The notes beneath the pieces are model-generated. The model had not been told where the DNA came from and did no database searches. It was given only the letters and a program-made list of their open reading frames with translations. Shown here piece after piece: positions 6,284-7,474 of a DNA stretch of 7,474 bases (position 1 is its first letter; the number at the start of each line of letters is the position of its first letter). Both the position numbers and the translations under genes were made by a program. This stretch comes from Parcubacteria group bacterium. GTDB taxonomy: Bacteria > Patescibacteriota > Minisyncoccia > SW-4-49-11. Location: assembly GCA_003565105.1 (NCBI GenBank), contig PXDG01000103.1:1-7474 (forward strand), read 5' to 3'.

Positions 6284-6374
6284 ACATAACAATGCAAATT
6301 AAGCGGACACGTTTGCGTTTAGTTGCTTACATTCATGGACTTAGCCGTGCCGCTTATTTGCCAAACCGTTATGT
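6284..6374 (+). other. attC: integron attC recombination site (attC2)
   Basis: The 91-bp site has perfectly complementary outer boxes ACATAAC (6284-6290) and GTTATGT (6368-6374). The arms pair as GCAAAT with ATTTGC (6294-6299 with 6356-6361), AAGCGG with CCGCTT (6301-6306 with 6350-6355), and CACG with CGTG (6308-6311 with 6346-6349). The left-arm bases T6300 and A6307 are unpaired, matching the position of extrahelical bases in known attC sites and in attC1. The terminal loop is about 34 nt. The right end shares GCCAAACCGTTATGT with attC1, so both sites belong to one array type. Confidence 0.9.
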
Positions 6375-6401
6375 ACCTTAGAACTTTAAAATGTATCAGA
6401 A

Positions 6402-7067
6402 ATGAATGAACAAATGCAAATAAGTAATCATGATTTCAAAGAGATCATGATTACTCACATCAGAGAGTCTTTTAATGATGATTTTTCAGAATCAATAAAT
6501 AGTCAAATCTTTGAAATTAAGGATGAGATAAATTTCTGTAATGAAGAAGCTAAAAAGTATGAACCACAAGTTTCAGAGTTTAAAAATAGTGGCAAAAAAG
6601 AACCAAATGAAGTAGAATCAAAAGCTTTAATGGATCAAGCAGAGTTTTTGTATGATGCTTACATTCTAGAACAAAAACTTCGTGCTCTTACCGAAATGAA
6701 AATTATTTTTCTTTACAAAAATTTAGAAATTACATTAAAGCAATTTCTTGAAATTGCATTTTCTGTCGATGCTAAACAATTATTTAATTGGGACGATATA
6801 AAAAGCAGTTTTAAAAAAGAAAATGTCTATTTATCAAAATTTGAAGAATATGATGAGGTTATTGAACTAAAGCATGTTAGCAATAATCTAAAACATTCAG
6901 ATAAAATTCATCCGGACTTGAATTCAATAGAAGAATTTAAGTCGAAAACTATTTTTGAATATCAAGACTTGGAAAATTTTTACAATCGTATTGTTTCAGA
7001 CATTTTTTCTTTCATCTCATCTTTGAGTAGTGAACTGATCCAAAAAATAATGTCTGAGTCTAAATGA
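6402..7067 (+). CDS. helical cytosolic protein, unknown, weakly HEPN-like
   Basis: The 221-aa product has no signal peptide or membrane segment and is almost entirely predicted helix, Lys/Glu-rich, with a charged region at 36-75. Residues 97-120 (E-M-K-I-I-F-L-Y...) form a hydrophobic helix, and residues 155-166 read ELKHVSNNLKHS. That segment recalls the E-L-R-x-V-x-N-x-x-K-H pattern I have seen in small HEPN-like helical-bundle proteins, but the arginine of the RNase R-x4-6-H motif is absent, so nuclease activity is not supported. The start lies 27 bp after attC2, the usual place for a cassette gene. No attC is seen after the stop, so its cassette, if it is one, extends past the next gene. 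There is no clear Shine-Dalgarno. Function is unknown. Confidence 0.78.
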   Translation: MNEQMQISNHDFKEIMITHIRESFNDDFSESINSQIFEIKDEINFCNEEAKKYEPQVSEFKNSGKKEPNEVESKALMDQAEFLYDAYILEQKLRALTEMKIIFLYKNLEITLKQFLEIAFSVDAKQLFNWDDIKSSFKKENVYLSKFEEYDEVIELKHVSNNLKHSDKIHPDLNSIEEFKSKTIFEYQDLENFYNRIVSDIFSFISSLSSELIQKIMSESK

Positions 7068-7142
7068 TATACATTAATTTGGGTATAAATCACTATAATT
7101 ACTTGAAGTTAAACCATTAAATTACAATCAAATAAGAGAAAT

Positions 7143-7474
7143 ATGAAATTTCTACAAATAATATTTATCACATTTTTAATGGTGTTCCCAAACATAAGCT
7201 TTGCTCAAATTGATTTTGAGAGAATGGATGAGGTAAATCGTGAAATTCAAAGGCAAGGAGAAGAAGCACAAGCATATGCCGATTCAGTTAGAAGATTCAT
7301 CGGTGATTACGTTGCCAATGCATATGATGAACAAATGCGAAATGAGTTAATAAAATTAGATCAAATGATTGTCGATCATATCAGAAAAGAAGGTGCGAGA
7401 AGGAGTAAACCACATACAACGCATGTACTCAATTTGGCTAAAAGGGTAATTGCTGATGGTGAAGCGCGCAATAG
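7143..7474 (+). CDS. secreted protein of unknown function, 3' end outside the window
   Basis: The frame runs from the ATG at 7143 to the window end without a stop, giving 110 complete codons. The start is set by a good signal peptide (K2, hydrophobic 3-15, likely cut SFA|Q after residue 21). The mature part begins acidic and helical (D-F-E-R-M-D-E-V-N-R-E-I-Q-R-Q-G-E-E), possibly a coiled coil, followed by charged amphipathic helices rich in R, E and D. No domain is recognisable in the visible part. It lies 75 bp after the preceding gene in the same direction, with an AT-rich gap and only a weak AGAGA ribosome-binding sequence. It may be in the same cassette or be chromosomal flank. Confidence 0.75.
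   Translation, partial: MKFLQIIFITFLMVFPNISFAQIDFERMDEVNREIQRQGEEAQAYADSVRRFIGDYVANAYDEQMRNELIKLDQMIVDHIRKEGARRSKPHTTHVLNLAKRVIADGEARN

Larger units (their letters stand above)
3733..6368 (+). mobile_element. integron gene cassette with 2TM protein and patatin lipase
   Basis: The boundaries are set by the expected G/TT cleavage points of the two attC sites, giving a 2636-bp unit, long for a cassette. The first bases of the unit with the conserved G (GTTATGTGGCA, 3732-3742) are an exact reverse complement of TGCCACATAAC at 6280-6290, the left end of the attC at its own 3' side. In contrast, the bases after GTTATGT at 6374 (ACCTTA) do not continue this match. This is what a cassette that was once circular should show. 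It carries two overlapping genes and a 273-bp tail before the attC, including a strong hairpin. No integrase or attI lies in the window, so mobility would need IntI in trans or beyond the edges. Confidence 0.82.
6012..6401. other. gene-free 390-bp cassette tail, attC and next leader
   Basis: No supported gene lies here. A minus-strand frame across 6058-6297 starts inside the attC and has no family features. In order the stretch holds an A/T inverted repeat just after the lipase stop (ACAAAAAA near 6037 with TTTTTTGT ending at 6074) that might serve as a weak terminator, a tRNA T-arm-like fragment on the - strand (6085-6109), a strong hairpin (6194-6226), a small CAAAG/CTTTG inverted repeat (about 6261-6275), the attC at 6284-6374, and a 27-bp leader before the next start. 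Confidence 0.6.

Noticed and set aside
6058..6297. 79-codon open frame on the - strand across the cassette tail
   Set aside because: It starts inside attC2 and runs through the hairpin and palindromic DNA. It has no ribosome binding site and no recognisable protein features, so it is most likely a by-product of structured DNA.

Overview
The window is AT-rich with all recognisable genes on the + strand. Signal peptides often end in A|Q, most starts lack a strong Shine-Dalgarno, and one secreted protein carries the GRGPGEF signature of Bacteroidota-type 6-bladed beta-propellers. Together these suggest a member of the Bacteroidota or a close relative such as the Balneolota/Rhodothermota group. 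This is an inference from style, not a taxonomic proof.

Left part (1-3400): four genes for exported proteins. A small secreted peptide with two cysteines (11-232) ends in a convincing terminator (251-286). It is followed by an unrecognised 211-aa secreted protein (475-1110), a divergent propeller-like protein only 5 bp downstream (1116-2204), and a clearer 6-bladed beta-propeller protein (2294-3394). The last two share a related C-terminus and look like paralogues.

Middle part (3400-6400): the most interesting segment. Two structured sites at 3649-3738 and 6284-6374 have the architecture of integron attC recombination sites: outer boxes with conserved AAC/GTT, long imperfect palindromic arms, and two extrahelical bases on one arm. 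The unit between their cleavage points (3733-6368, 2636 bp) behaves like one gene cassette. Its first 10 bases plus the conserved G are an 11-nt perfect complement of its own attC left end (6280-6290), which is the footprint expected of a unit that once closed into a circle. No integrase is visible, so this is either part of a longer array or a cluster of attC sites lacking an integrase.

The cassette carries a translationally coupled pair. The first gene encodes a 132-aa protein with two predicted membrane segments (3802-4200). The second encodes a 604-aa patatin-like phospholipase (4197-6011) with an intact Ser-Asp dyad, a Val/Trp/Cys-rich amphipathic N-terminus and a glycine-zipper insertion inside the catalytic domain. 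A membrane-directed lipase with a small membrane partner, mobile as one cassette, is a good candidate for an undescribed anti-phage or effector/immunity-like module. That role is inferred.

Right part (6369-7474): the next cassette, or the flank, begins directly after the second attC. It carries an unrecognised helical 221-aa cytosolic protein with a weak HEPN-like flavour (6402-7067) and the start of a secreted protein cut off by the window end (7143-7474).
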